A DNA stretch of 64,000 nt, taken from assembly GCF_013410955.1 (NCBI RefSeq), contig NZ_JACCCG010000002.1, forward strand, positions 310,001 through 374,000, given 5' to 3'. Position 1 is the first letter of the stretch. The number at the start of each line of letters is the position of its first letter. The DNA comes from Microbacterium sp. AK009 (GTDB lineage: Bacteria; Actinomycetota; Actinomycetes; Actinomycetales; Microbacteriaceae). Of the stretch, positions 35,501-42,899 are shown piece after piece. The notes under the pieces are model-generated. The model did no database searches and had not been told where the DNA came from. It saw only the letters and a program-made list of their open reading frames with translations. Made by a program: the position numbers and the translations under genes.

Positions 35501-36022
35501 CGCGGCCCGCGCAGCGTCGTACTGGCCGAGACGCAGTCGCGTCTGCACCTCGCCCGACGGGCACCCGGTCGTCGCGATGAGACCCTTGCCGTACGTCTCG
35601 AGCAGTTCGCGGTCCATGCGCGGCTTGAAGTAGTACCCCTCCATGCTCGACAGCGAGCTGAGCCGGAAGAGATTGTGCATGCCCTCGGTGCTCTGGCTCC
35701 ACATCGTCATGTGGGTGTACGCGCCGGAGCCGGACACGTCGTCGCTGCGCTGCTCGGGGCTGCCCCACTGCACCCGCGACTTGTCGCTGCGGTGCGTGCC
35801 GGGCGTGACGTAGGCCTCGAGCCCGATGATCGGTTTGATGCCGGAGGCTTTCGCGGCGTTGTAGAACTCGAACGCGGCGAAGGTGTTGCCGTGGTCGGTG
35901 ACGGCGATGGCCGGCATGCCGTAGTCGGCCGCCGCCTGCGTCATCGCCCCGATCTTGGCCGCCCCGTCGAGCATCGAGTACTCGCTGTGCACGTGCAGGT
36001 GAACGAAGGAGTCGGATGCCAC
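32510..36022 (-). CDS. dnaE: DNA polymerase III alpha subunit
   Basis: The 1170-residue replicative polymerase, DnaE1 type. An N-terminal PHP domain has intact metal ligands (HLHVHSEYS, residues 8-16; VTDHGN), which in mycobacterial DnaE1 is the proofreading exonuclease. The polymerase active site follows with GPGRGSGAGS (372-381) and PDFDVDFD (413-420). After it come the beta-clamp binding and helix-hairpin-helix regions, and the OB-fold domain (VTVAGLVTSVQHRVAKSSG). The GTG at 36022 has TACGCT (36029-36034) 6 bases before it. The gene stands alone, with 122 bases downstream before the unknown membrane gene. Confidence 0.97.
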   Translation of the reverse strand: MASDSFVHLHVHSEYSMLDGAAKIGAMTQAAADYGMPAIAVTDHGNTFAAFEFYNAAKASGIKPIIGLEAYVTPGTHRSDKSRVQWGSPEQRSDDVSGSGAYTHMTMWSQSTEGMHNLFRLSSLSSMEGYYFKPRMDRELLETYGKGLIATTGCPSGEVQTRLRLGQYDAARAAAAEFQDIFGKENYFAEIMDHGLSIERRVMTDLIRISKDLGIPLVATNDSHYTHQHEADAHAALLCVQSGSTLDDPNRFKFDGDGYYVKTAQEMRQIFREHPEACDNTLLIAERCEVEFNTSANYMPRFPVPDGETEDSWLVKEVEKGLHYRYPGGIPDNVRRQAEYETGIILQMGFPGYFLVVADFINWAKDNGIRVGPGRGSGAGSMVAYAMRITDLDPLEHGLIFERFLNPDRVSMPDFDVDFDDRRRGEVIDYVTQKYGSERVAQIVTYGTIKSKQALKDAGRVLGFPFSMGERLTKAMPPAVMGKDMPLSGMYDPQHPRFKEASEFRALIDTDPEAKTVFDRALGLEGLKRQWGVHAAGVIMSSEPLLDIIPIMRREQDGQIVTQFDYPSCETLGLIKMDFLGLRNLTIISDALDNIRMNRGEELDLEHLALDDTAAYELLTRGDTLGVFQLDGGPMRSLLRLLKPDNFEDVSAVIALYRPGPMGANSHINYALRKNGQQEVTPIHPELEEPLKDILDISYGLIIYQEQVMAIAQKVAGFSLGQADILRRAMGKKKKSELDKQYEGFSGGMKERGYGDGAIKALWDILLPFSDYAFNKAHSAAYGLVSYWTAYLKAHYPAEYMAALLTSVGDSKDKMAVYLNECRRMGIKVLPPDVGESIRYFAAVGEDIRFGLGAVRNVGANVVDAIVAARQETRFTSFHDFLSKVPVPVANKRTVESLIKAGAFDSLGATRRALMEIHEDATEQAVLDKRREANGEVGFDFDSLWDEPQQDQKVPDRPEWTKKDKLAFEREMLGLYVSDHPLAGLEIPLAKHASLSIHDLLASEDIADGEQVTVAGLVTSVQHRVAKSSGNPYGMITVEDFDGEVTVMFMGKTYTEFQSMLQADSILVVRGRVSRRDDGMNLHAVSAFVPDLGAVDASGPLVLLVPEHRATETVVTELAQVLTRHRGDTEVTLRLHKGGVAKVFEVPLPVTVTADLYGELKGLLGPQCLG

Positions 36023-36028
36023 GCGTCC

Positions 36029-36034
36029 AGCGTA
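36029..36034 (-). promoter_or_regulatory. Candidate -10 of dnaE, leaderless type
   Basis: TACGCT on the minus strand ends 6 bases before the GTG at 36022. No good -35 is visible. Confidence 0.4.
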
Positions 36035-36060
36035 CGCGGCGGGTCGGACACCGACGGCGT

Positions 36061-36077
36061 GTCGGCCGGCGGCCGAC
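36061..36077 (-). terminator. Possible terminator after the GNAT gene
   Basis: GTCGGCC (36061-36067) pairs with GGCCGAC (36071-36077) around three bases, 31 bases beyond the GNAT stop and before the dnaE promoter region is reached on the other side. There is no T-run. Confidence 0.3.
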
Positions 36078-36107
36078 GCTGCGCCGACAGACGTCCTTAT
36101 CGGCCGG

Positions 36108-36677
36108 TCAACTCAGCTCGCGCCGCATGAGCACGCGCGGGAACCCGTTCAGCACGGAGGTCGTGTCAGCGGCGTGGAGAAACCCGGCCCGCTCGAACAG
36201 GGCACGGGTGCCGACGTAGGCCATCGTCAGGTCGACCTTCGCGCCGCGGTTGTCGACCGGATACCCCTCGATCACGGCTGCGCCGCGGTCCCGCGCGAAT
36301 CGCACGGCGCCCGCGAGCAGATCGTGGGAGATGCCGCGGCCGCGATGGCCCGGTCGCACCCGGATGCACCACACGCTCCAGACATCCCGGTCATCGACGT
36401 GCGGGATGGTGCGGTTCGTCGCGAAGGAGGTGTCGGCCCGGGGATGCACCGCCGCCCAGCCGACGACCTCGTCACCGTCGTAGGCCAGGACGCCCGGCGG
36501 GCCGGTCGACAGCAGCTCGCGCACCTTCTCTCCGCGGGCGGGTCCGCGCAGCTGCCGATTCTCCCTGCCCGGGATGCGGTAGCTCAGGCACCAGCAGACG
36601 TTGGACGTCGGATTCTTCGGCCCGACCATCGTGCGGATGTCCTCGAACGCCGTCGCCGGTCTCACCTGGATGACCAT
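36108..36677 (-). CDS. GNAT-family N-acetyltransferase
   Basis: A 189-residue protein with the GNAT acetyl-CoA-binding motif VRPGHRGRGISHDLL, in the Q/RxxGxG/A position, after a strand reading VWSVWCIRV. The later ALFERAGF is the usual C-terminal signature. An N-terminal NVCWCLSYR segment is shared by a subgroup of actinobacterial acetyltransferases. The substrate is unknown: an antibiotic, amine or protein N-terminus are all possible. The start is the ATG at 36677 with GGAG just upstream; the frame is open further upstream into the pseudouridine synthase gene. Confidence 0.8.
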   Translation of the reverse strand: MVIQVRPATAFEDIRTMVGPKNPTSNVCWCLSYRIPGRENRQLRGPARGEKVRELLSTGPPGVLAYDGDEVVGWAAVHPRADTSFATNRTIPHVDDRDVWSVWCIRVRPGHRGRGISHDLLAGAVRFARDRGAAVIEGYPVDNRGAKVDLTMAYVGTRALFERAGFLHAADTTSVLNGFPRVLMRRELS

Positions 36678-36715
36678 GGCTCCACTCTGCTGCGGCCCGC
36701 CGACATCGTCACGGG

Positions 36716-37636
36716 TCACTCGCCGCGGAGGATCTCCAGCGCCGCAGCGAGGTCCGCGGGGTAGTCCGCTGCGAACTCCACCCACTCCCCCGTGGCGGGG
36801 TGGGTGAAGGCGAGGCGATGCGCGTGGAGCCACTGCCTCGTCAGCCCCAGCCGTGCACTCAGGGTGGGGTCGGCACCGTAGAGAGGGTCGCCGACGCATG
36901 GATGCCGGTGGGCGGCCATGTGCACGCGGATCTGGTGGGTCCGCCCCGTCTCGAGGTGGATCTCCAGCAGCGATGCGCCGGGAGAGGCCTCGAGGGTCTC
37001 GTAGTGGGTGACGGAATCCTTCCCGGAGGGGATGACCGCGAACTTCCAGGAGTGGGTGGGGTGGCGTCCGATCGGCGCGTCGATCGTGCCCGCCAGGGGG
37101 TCGGGGTGCCCCTGCACGACGGCGTGGTACACCTTCTCGACCTCGCGCTCCTTGAAGGCGCGCTTGAGCGCGGTGTACGCCGCCTCGGTCTTGGCGACCA
37201 CCATGAGGCCGCTCGTGCCGACATCCAGCCGGTGGACCACGCCCTGTCGCTCGGCGGCACCCGTCGTCGCCACGCGCACGCCCGCGGCGGCGAGGGCGCC
37301 GAGGACCGTGGGGCCTTCCCAACCGACCGATGGATGAGCTGCGACTCCCGCAGGCTTGTCGACCACGATGAGGTCGTCGTCCTGGTGCACCACCCCGAGG
37401 TCGGGAACGGCCATCGGAACGACGCGGGGATCCTCCTTGGCCGCCCACTCGACCTCGAGCCAGGCGCCCCCGCGGAGGCGATCCGATTTCGCCAGGGCGC
37501 GCCCGTCCATCCGCGCACCGCCGGCGTCGAGGACGTCCACGGCGAACGTGCGGGAGAACCCCAGCATCTTGGCCAGCGCGGCGTCGGCACGGGTGCCGTC
37601 GAGCCCGTCCGGAACGGGCAGGTGTCGCGACTCCAC
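36716..37636 (-). CDS. RluA-family pseudouridine synthase
   Basis: A 306-residue RNA-modifying enzyme with an N-terminal S4 RNA-binding domain (residues 1-70, with [19 protein letters not shown]) and a catalytic domain. The catalytic domain contains the active-site motif HRLDVGTSG and later GRTHQIRVH. It converts specific uridines in rRNA or tRNA to pseudouridine; by similarity it is of the RluD group, which modifies 23S rRNA. The GTG at 37636 lies one base after the lspA stop, a pairing conserved widely in Actinobacteria. Confidence 0.92.
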   Translation of the reverse strand: MESRHLPVPDGLDGTRADAALAKMLGFSRTFAVDVLDAGGARMDGRALAKSDRLRGGAWLEVEWAAKEDPRVVPMAVPDLGVVHQDDDLIVVDKPAGVAAHPSVGWEGPTVLGALAAAGVRVATTGAAERQGVVHRLDVGTSGLMVVAKTEAAYTALKRAFKEREVEKVYHAVVQGHPDPLAGTIDAPIGRHPTHSWKFAVIPSGKDSVTHYETLEASPGASLLEIHLETGRTHQIRVHMAAHRHPCVGDPLYGADPTLSARLGLTRQWLHAHRLAFTHPATGEWVEFAADYPADLAAALEILRGE

Positions 37637-37637
37637 G

Positions 37638-38219
37638 TCAGTCGGCCGCGCGCTCGGAGCGTGACGCCGAATCTGCCGGTGTCGATCGTGTCTTGCGGGG
37701 CGATCGCTCCTGCCGCGTCCCGTCGAGGTGCGGGCCGAACAGCACGAGTGCGGCGACCGAGATCATCATCGTGACGATGAAGATGTCGGCGACGTTGTAG
37801 ATCGCGGGCATCATCCACGGGGTGTTGATGAAGTCCACGACGTGACCGACGGGGAAGCCGGGCTCGCGGAGCAGGCGATCCGTGAGATTGCCCAGCACGC
37901 CCCCGAGGAGAAGCCCCAGGACGACCGTCCAGATGCGGGAGCGCAGGCGCGTGACGGTGAGGAAGACGATGACGACCGCCACCACCGCCAGCGCGATGGT
38001 GAAGATCCAGGTGACGTCCTCACCGAGGGAGAACGCGGCACCGGGGTTGCGGGTGAGGTAGAAGATCAGGAAATCGCCGAGGATGCGGACCGGCTCCTGA
38101 TAGGGCAGGTTCTCGATGGCGAGGTACTTCGTGAACTGGTCGGCGGCCAGCACGATCGTCGCGAGGATCACGACGATGATGCTGGCCGCCGCCCGGTGAA
38201 GCGGTTTTCGACCGGTCAA
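37638..38219 (-). CDS. lspA: Signal peptidase II (prolipoprotein signal peptidase)
   Basis: A 193-residue inner membrane protease with four helices that cleaves signal peptides of lipoproteins before the lipidated Cys. The catalytic aspartates are in GNLTDRLL and NVADIF, and ADQFTKYL is the first conserved motif. It would process lipoproteins encoded in this window (8.3 and 13.2 kb, and CtaC). The start appears to be a rare TTG at 38219, three bases after the divIVA stop; no ATG or GTG precedes the first helix. The C-terminal 35 residues are basic and polar. Confidence 0.93.
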   Translation of the reverse strand: MTGRKPLHRAAASIIVVILATIVLAADQFTKYLAIENLPYQEPVRILGDFLIFYLTRNPGAAFSLGEDVTWIFTIALAVVAVVIVFLTVTRLRSRIWTVVLGLLLGGVLGNLTDRLLREPGFPVGHVVDFINTPWMMPAIYNVADIFIVTMMISVAALVLFGPHLDGTRQERSPRKTRSTPADSASRSERAAD

Positions 38220-38222
38220 GGA

Positions 38223-38819
38223 TTACAGGCCGACGGCCGGCACGGGCGCTGACCCGGTGGCGGTGGACGACGCGTCCAGGTCGCGCAGGTGCCCCTCGAT
38301 GTAGCTGCGGAGCTGCGTGCGGTAGTCACGCTCGAACTGACGAAGCTCGCTGATGCGACCCTCGAGGGTGGCGCGCTCCTTCTCGAGACGAGCCATCTCG
38401 TCGCGTCCGCGGGCCTCGGCTTCGGAGACGATGGACGTGGCCTGGGCCTGGGCCTCGGAGATGAGCTGGTCGCGCTTGGCGCGGCCTTCGGCGACGTGCT
38501 CGTCGTGCAGGCGCTGCGCGAGCTCGATGATGCCGGCGCTCGCGGCGCTGGGCGAACCGGCGTCAGCGGCGGGCGCAGCGGCCGGCTCGGACACCGCGGC
38601 GGGAGCCTCGGCCACCGGGGCGGCGACCGTCGCCGGGGCGGACTCGCCGGATTCGAACGCGGCGAGCTTGGCCTTCAGCTCCTCGTTCTCGGCGATCGTC
38701 TTGCGCCATTCCACAACGATCTCGTCGAGGAAGTCGTCGACCTCGTCCGGGTCGAAACCCTCCTTGAAGCGGACGTGCTGGAACTGCTTGGTGACGACGT
38801 CATCGGGGGTCAATGCCAT
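38223..38819 (-). CDS. divIVA: DivIVA/Wag31 cell polarity protein
   Basis: A 198-residue coiled-coil protein. The conserved N-terminal membrane-binding domain reads MALTPDDVVTKQFQHVRF, followed by GFDPDEVDDFLDEIV. An Ala/Pro-rich linker (residues about 70-110) then precedes a second coiled coil. In Actinobacteria this protein marks cell poles, recruits the wall synthesis machinery and drives tip growth; it is phosphorylated by PASTA kinases in mycobacteria. The ATG at 38819 has AAGAGGA upstream, and a clear promoter lies 77 bases further. It is the last of the dcw-linked genes before lspA. Confidence 0.93.
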   Translation of the reverse strand: MALTPDDVVTKQFQHVRFKEGFDPDEVDDFLDEIVVEWRKTIAENEELKAKLAAFESGESAPATVAAPVAEAPAAVSEPAAAPAADAGSPSAASAGIIELAQRLHDEHVAEGRAKRDQLISEAQAQATSIVSEAEARGRDEMARLEKERATLEGRISELRQFERDYRTQLRSYIEGHLRDLDASSTATGSAPVPAVGL

Positions 38820-38895
38820 GGTGATTCCTCTTTCGAGCTGGTCGTTGGCCGACGTCGCGGCCCTCCCACCGTCCTGCGGCGGTCGTATCCAGCCA

Positions 38896-38924
38896 AGCAT
38901 AGCCCCGGGTCCGGGACGTGTCGA
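38896..38924 (-). promoter_or_regulatory. Promoter of divIVA
   Basis: On the minus strand, TCGACA (38919-38924; five of six of TTGACA) and TATGCT (38896-38901) are separated by 17 bases. Transcription would start near 38889, giving a leader of about 70 bases. This is among the best sigma-70-type promoters in the window. Confidence 0.65.
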
Positions 38925-38939
38925 AGGCGCCGGAGGGGG

Positions 38940-39242
38940 TCAGACCATCGTGAGCGAACGGGTGACGGCGAGCAGGATGAAGCAGAGCAGCATCGTCAGC
39001 GCGAACCCGAAATCGAGGGCGACGGGCCCCACCCGCAGGGGCGGGATGAAGCGCCGGAACATCTTGATCGGCGGATCGGTGACGGTGTAGACGACCTCGG
39101 CGAGCACCAGGCCTACGCCCTTCGGCCGCCACTCGCGGTTGAAGAAGGGGATCCACTCGAGCACCAGGCGCCCGAGCAGGACGAAGACGTAGATGAAGAG
39201 GATCGCGTTGAGGATGGAAGCGATGAACGCGATGACGGGCAC
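38940..39242 (-). CDS. YggT-family membrane protein
   Basis: A 100-residue protein with two hydrophobic helices (residues 5-27 and 72-97) separated by a polar loop containing PIKMFRRFIPPLR. That loop is characteristic of the YggT/YlmG family found between sepF and divIVA in Gram-positive bacteria. The family is linked to division and chromosome or nucleoid positioning by its conserved location, and the exact role is uncertain. The GTG at 39242 is preceded by TAGCCT (39249-39254) at a 6-base spacing. That hexamer overlaps the sepF stop codon. Confidence 0.88.
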   Translation of the reverse strand: MPVIAFIASILNAILFIYVFVLLGRLVLEWIPFFNREWRPKGVGLVLAEVVYTVTDPPIKMFRRFIPPLRVGPVALDFGFALTMLLCFILLAVTRSLTMV

Positions 39243-39248
39243 GTACTA

Positions 39249-39254
39249 AGGCTA
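39249..39254 (-). promoter_or_regulatory. Candidate -10 of yggT overlapping the sepF stop codon
   Basis: TAGCCT ends 6 bases before the yggT GTG. Its first three bases are the sepF TAG. Confidence 0.3.
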
Positions 39255-39707
39255 CGAGAAGGGCACGGCTTCCGGGTCCGCGTGCGCGATGGCACCGTCT
39301 CCGGATACGGCGACGTTCTCCGGCGAGAGCAGGAAGACCTTGCTGGTGACACGCTCGATACGCCCGTACAGGCCCAGCGACAGGCCGCTGGCGAAGTCGA
39401 TGAGACGGCGCGCGTCGGCATCGGACATCTGCGACAGGTTGATGATCACCGGGATCCCGTCACGGAAGTTCTCGGCGATCACCTGCGCGTCGCGGTACTG
39501 CTTGGGGTGCACGGTCAGGATCTCGCTCACCGCGGTCGGCGCGGGCTGACGCACGACGGCCGGCCGGTGGATCGGAGTGATCGGGGCGGCCTTCTCGACC
39601 GCCTGCGGCTTCTGGCGAGCGGCCGGCTGCGACGCGGGCTCTTCGTAGACCTCTTCCTCATCGGCGAGGCCCAGGTACACCATGGTCTTCTTGAGCGGGT
39701 TCGACAT
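39252..39707 (-). CDS. sepF: Cell division protein SepF
   Basis: A 151-residue protein. The N-terminus ([19 protein letters not shown]) is an amphipathic membrane anchor, followed by a Pro/Ala-rich linker and the SepF domain (residues about 62-145: [56 protein letters not shown]). In Actinobacteria, which lack FtsA, it tethers FtsZ to the membrane by binding its C-terminal tail. A GAGGAT site precedes the ATG at 39707. Confidence 0.95.
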   Translation of the reverse strand: MSNPLKKTMVYLGLADEEEVYEEPASQPAARQKPQAVEKAAPITPIHRPAVVRQPAPTAVSEILTVHPKQYRDAQVIAENFRDGIPVIINLSQMSDADARRLIDFASGLSLGLYGRIERVTSKVFLLSPENVAVSGDGAIAHADPEAVPFS

Positions 39708-39740
39708 CGGATCCTCCGTTTGCTCGTGTCGTTTCCGAGG

Positions 39741-40463
39741 TTAACCGCGCTCGGGCCGCGGGCCGGTGATTGCCGTACCGATGCGTAGGTGTGTCGCGCC
39801 CGCGGCGATCGCCTCGGCGAAGTCGCCGGTCATCCCCGCCGACAACCAGGTCGCGTCGGGAACGACGGTGCGTACCGCTTCGGCGTACCGCGCTATCCGC
39901 TCGAAGGCGGCCGCAGGGGCCTCGTCGAGAGGAGCGACGGCCATGACACCCCGGACGCGCAACGTGTCGCAGCGGGCGGTGTGGTCGGCCAGGGCGATCA
40001 GGTCACCGGGCGCGACGCCCCCACGCCCGGGGTCGTCGGTGAGATTGACCTGCAGGAAGACATCCAGCGGGGGTTCGGACTCTTCGGCTGCACGGTCGAG
40101 GGCGTCGGCGATCTTCGGACGGTCGACCGAGTGCACGACGGAGGCGGCGGAACGGATGGCTCGGGCCTTGTTGGTCTGCGCCTGGCCGATGAAGTGCCAG
40201 CGGAGGCCTGCCAGCGGACCTACGGCCTCGTGCTTGGCCGAGAGCTCCTGCTGACGGTTCTCTCCCACATCGCGGACGCCCAGCTGATACAGCCGCTCGA
40301 CGAGGCCGGCGGGATGGAACTTCGTCACCACGATCCGGGTGATCTCCTCGGGCCTCCGACCCGAGGAGAGCGCGGCGTCGACGATGCGCCCATCCACGGC
40401 GGCGAGCCGCCGGGCGAGGTCGTCCTCGTCCGGCGGCTCGCCGAGGGTCGCGGGTGCGGTCAT
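39741..40463 (-). CDS. yggS: YggS-family PLP homeostasis protein
   Basis: A 240-residue single-domain PLP-binding protein with the alanine racemase-like barrel. The PLP lysine is in ITRIVVTKFHP, and the family features GENRQQELSAK and WHFIGQAQTNKA are present, as are MTGDFAEAIAAGATHLRIGTA near the end. It buffers free pyridoxal phosphate and is not an amino acid racemase. It starts 16 bases after the ftsZ stop at the ATG at 40463; I see no clear ribosome binding site. In related genomes pgeF often lies in this gap. Confidence 0.92.
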   Translation of the reverse strand: MTAPATLGEPPDEDDLARRLAAVDGRIVDAALSSGRRPEEITRIVVTKFHPAGLVERLYQLGVRDVGENRQQELSAKHEAVGPLAGLRWHFIGQAQTNKARAIRSAASVVHSVDRPKIADALDRAAEESEPPLDVFLQVNLTDDPGRGGVAPGDLIALADHTARCDTLRVRGVMAVAPLDEAPAAAFERIARYAEAVRTVVPDATWLSAGMTGDFAEAIAAGATHLRIGTAITGPRPERG

Positions 40464-40479
40464 CGCGAGGCGATGCGGG

Positions 40480-41640
40480 TCACTTCAGGAAGTCGGGGAT
40501 GTCGAGATCGTCATCGCCGAATGCCGAGTCGTACCCGCTGTCGGGCAGGGTGGCCCCGACCGACACCGACTCCTTCTTCGGCTCGACCCGCTCGGGCTCG
40601 ACCTCCCGCGCTGCGTCGACGGCGGGCATCGCGGGAACGACGGGCACACTGGCCGGGCGGGCCGCGGCGACCGGGTCGATCCGCAGCGACGGCTCGCCGC
40701 CGTCGAATCCCGCCGCGATGACGGTGACGCGCACCTCGTCGCCGAGCGTGTCGTCGATGACCGTTCCGAAGATGATGTTGGCCTCGGGGTGCGCCGCCTC
40801 CTTCACCAGCTGAGCGGCGTCGTTGATCTCGAAGATGCCGAGGTTCGACCCGCCCTGGATCGACAGCAGCACGCCGTGCGCGCCTTCGATCGATGCTTCG
40901 AGGAGGGGCGATTCGACGGCGAGCTCCGCGGCCTTGATGGCACGGTCGGCGCCGCGGGCGGAGCCGATGCCCATGAGCGCCGAGCCGGCGCCCTGCATGA
41001 CCGACTTCACGTCGGCGAAGTCGAGGTTGATCAGACCCGGGGTCGTGATCAGGTCGGTGATGCCCTGCACACCGGCCAGGAGCACCTGGTCGGCGGTGGC
41101 GAAAGCCTCCACCATGGAGATGCCGCGGTCGCTGATCTCGAGCAGACGGTCGTTCGGGACGACGATGAGGGTGTCGACCTCCTCCTTCAGTCGGGCGACG
41201 CCGGCCTCGGCCTGGCTCTGCCGGCGACGGCCCTCGAAGGAGAAGGGCTTGGTGACCACACCGATGGTGAGGGCTCCGATGGACTTCGCGATCTTGGCGA
41301 CCACCGGTGCCCCACCGGTGCCGGTGCCACCGCCCTCGCCCGCGGTGACGAAGACCATGTCGGCACCGCGCAGGGCCTCCTCGATCTCCTCCGCGTGGTC
41401 CTCCGCCGCCCGACGACCCACCTCGGGGTCGGCGCCGGCGCCGAGTCCGCGCGTGAGCTCGCGTCCGACGTCGAGCTTGACGTCGGCGTCGCTCATGAGC
41501 AGCGCCTGGGCGTCGGTGTTGATCGCGATGAACTCCACGCCGCGCAACCCGAGTTCGATCATGCGGTTGACGGCGTTCACGCCGCCGCCACCCACACCGA
41601 CCACCTTGATCACGGCGAGGTAGTTCTGGTTCTGGCTCAT
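40480..41640 (-). CDS. ftsZ: Cell division protein FtsZ
   Basis: The 386-residue tubulin-like GTPase that forms the division ring. GTP-binding motifs are [11 protein letters not shown] (17-27) and the signature GGGTGTG (103-109), with NTDAQAL (41-47). The T7 loop region follows ([18 protein letters not shown]). A variable acidic linker leads to the conserved C-terminal tip [10 protein letters not shown], which binds SepF. The ATG at 41640 has GGAGG upstream. The 196-base upstream gap holds two inverted repeats and is the likely site of an ftsZ-specific promoter. Confidence 0.97.
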   Translation of the reverse strand: MSQNQNYLAVIKVVGVGGGGVNAVNRMIELGLRGVEFIAINTDAQALLMSDADVKLDVGRELTRGLGAGADPEVGRRAAEDHAEEIEEALRGADMVFVTAGEGGGTGTGGAPVVAKIAKSIGALTIGVVTKPFSFEGRRRQSQAEAGVARLKEEVDTLIVVPNDRLLEISDRGISMVEAFATADQVLLAGVQGITDLITTPGLINLDFADVKSVMQGAGSALMGIGSARGADRAIKAAELAVESPLLEASIEGAHGVLLSIQGGSNLGIFEINDAAQLVKEAAHPEANIIFGTVIDDTLGDEVRVTVIAAGFDGGEPSLRIDPVAAARPASVPVVPAMPAVDAAREVEPERVEPKKESVSVGATLPDSGYDSAFGDDDLDIPDFLK

Positions 41641-41667
41641 GCCGGCCTCCGTCTTCCCGAACCTTCA

Positions 41668-41682
41668 ACCTCTACTAGAGGT
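41668..41682. repeat. 15-bp perfect palindrome upstream of ftsZ
   Basis: ACCTCTA and TAGAGGT flank a single central base, 28 bases before the ftsZ ATG. The size and symmetry suggest a dimeric regulator site or a leader hairpin. It lies beside an AT-rich TTTATA patch on the minus strand. Confidence 0.6.
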
Positions 41683-41687
41683 ATAAA

Positions 41688-41708
41688 GAATTGCTCGGTA
41701 TGCAATTC
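41688..41708. repeat. Inverted repeat upstream of ftsZ
   Basis: Arms GAATTGC (41688-41694) and GCAATTC (41702-41708) with a seven-base spacer, in an unusually AT-rich patch for this genome. It lies where an ftsZ promoter would be expected. Confidence 0.55.
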
Positions 41709-41836
41709 CTGTTCTTGAAGGTAGGCGGCCGACGCGGCTCGGCGCGGAGGAACACGGCGTGTCGCGACATCCTGATTCTGCGTCTGCTCAGGCGCAGTCA
41801 TCCCGACCCGTGGCCTCGCTTCGAGAGAGCTCCGAC

Positions 41837-42895
41837 TCAGCGGATCACGACCGCATCGGGCGAGGAGACGTCGTACTCGGTGACGGTGTCGGCCGGCCGC
41901 GCGATCATGACGGTCTCCAGGACCCGGGCCTTCAGCGCCGACTCCTCCGCGCTCCCCCAGACCACCCGAGCGGATGAGGTCAGCGTGAACGTCACGTCGA
42001 AGGCCGAGGTCGCGCTCACCGCCGCCACCTGATCACCGATCGAGGGGGGAAGCGCCCGCATCACTCTGCCGACGGCCGCGAACGCCTCGCCGTCGACGCC
42101 GCCGCGGACGTCGAGGATGGGTTCGCCGGGCGGAGGCTCGGTGCTGGCCGAGAGGACGACCCCCGCGGCATCGACGACGGAGTATCCCGACGCCGACGCG
42201 ATCGCGCCGATGGGCGTGCGTTCGACGATCCGGACGACGAGCTCGTGCGGCGGCCGCGCCTCGAGGGTGTAGCTCTGCACGAAGGGGAAATCCGAGAGCG
42301 TGTCCTGGATGGCCGCCTCGTCCACGAGCGGGAGCGGAGTGCCCAGCTGCGACGCCAGCGCCGCCTCGACCTCGCCGGCATCGAGCTGCACCGCGCCGAC
42401 GACCCGAACGCGTTCGACGGCGAAGAGCGGGCTGTAGGCCACCGCGGCGGTCACTCCTGCTACCACGAGGACCGCACCGACCACCGATGCCCACAGCGCA
42501 CGCCGACGGCGCTGACGGACGGTGAAACGCCGGACTTCGGCGCGCAGCGCCTTCCTCCGGGCACGCGACGCCCGCCATACCGCCAGCAGACCGACCGGCT
42601 GCTCGGCAGGCTCCGCGTCGTCGACTAGGCGGTCTTCCGACGCAGCGCCCGACGCAGCGCCCGACGCCGGGGACGCCGACGCGTCGTCGGGCTCCGACCC
42701 GGGCTGATCGCTCGCGACATGTCCGCCGGATCGTCCCCGCGACCGCCCCCGCGACGACGTCGCCGCACCGACCCCCGTCGGAAGCGGCAGGACGACACCC
42801 GGGCTGAGCTCTTCGTCGATCGTGTCGTCCGTCGGCGCCGCGGGCTCGCGCCGCGGGGGCGCCGGCGGCGGGAGCGGTGACGGCCGACGGACCAC
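41837..42895 (-). CDS. ftsQ: Cell division protein FtsQ/DivIB
   Basis: A 352-residue bitopic protein. The first 130 residues are a long, Pro/Ala/Ser-rich, disordered cytoplasmic tail ending in a basic cluster. One transmembrane helix follows (VVGAVLVVAGVTAAVAYSPL). The external POTRA domain begins LFAVERVRVVGAVQLDAGEVEAAL, and the FtsQ beta domain contains VVRIVERTPIGAI. It links FtsL and other proteins in the divisome. The GTG at 42895 lies four bases after the murC stop. Confidence 0.9.
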   Translation of the reverse strand: MVRRPSPLPPPAPPRREPAAPTDDTIDEELSPGVVLPLPTGVGAATSSRGRSRGRSGGHVASDQPGSEPDDASASPASGAASGAASEDRLVDDAEPAEQPVGLLAVWRASRARRKALRAEVRRFTVRQRRRRALWASVVGAVLVVAGVTAAVAYSPLFAVERVRVVGAVQLDAGEVEAALASQLGTPLPLVDEAAIQDTLSDFPFVQSYTLEARPPHELVVRIVERTPIGAIASASGYSVVDAAGVVLSASTEPPPGEPILDVRGGVDGEAFAAVGRVMRALPPSIGDQVAAVSATSAFDVTFTLTSSARVVWGSAEESALKARVLETVMIARPADTVTEYDVSSPDAVVIR

Positions 42896-42899
42896 CGGG

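Noticed and set aside
32615-36130. A 1171-codon open frame on the plus strand, antisense to dnaE
   Set aside because: Its protein is rich in Arg, His, Asp, Glu and Val with no domain motifs, as expected for the mirror frame of a GC-rich gene. The dnaE frame on the other strand has complete family motifs.
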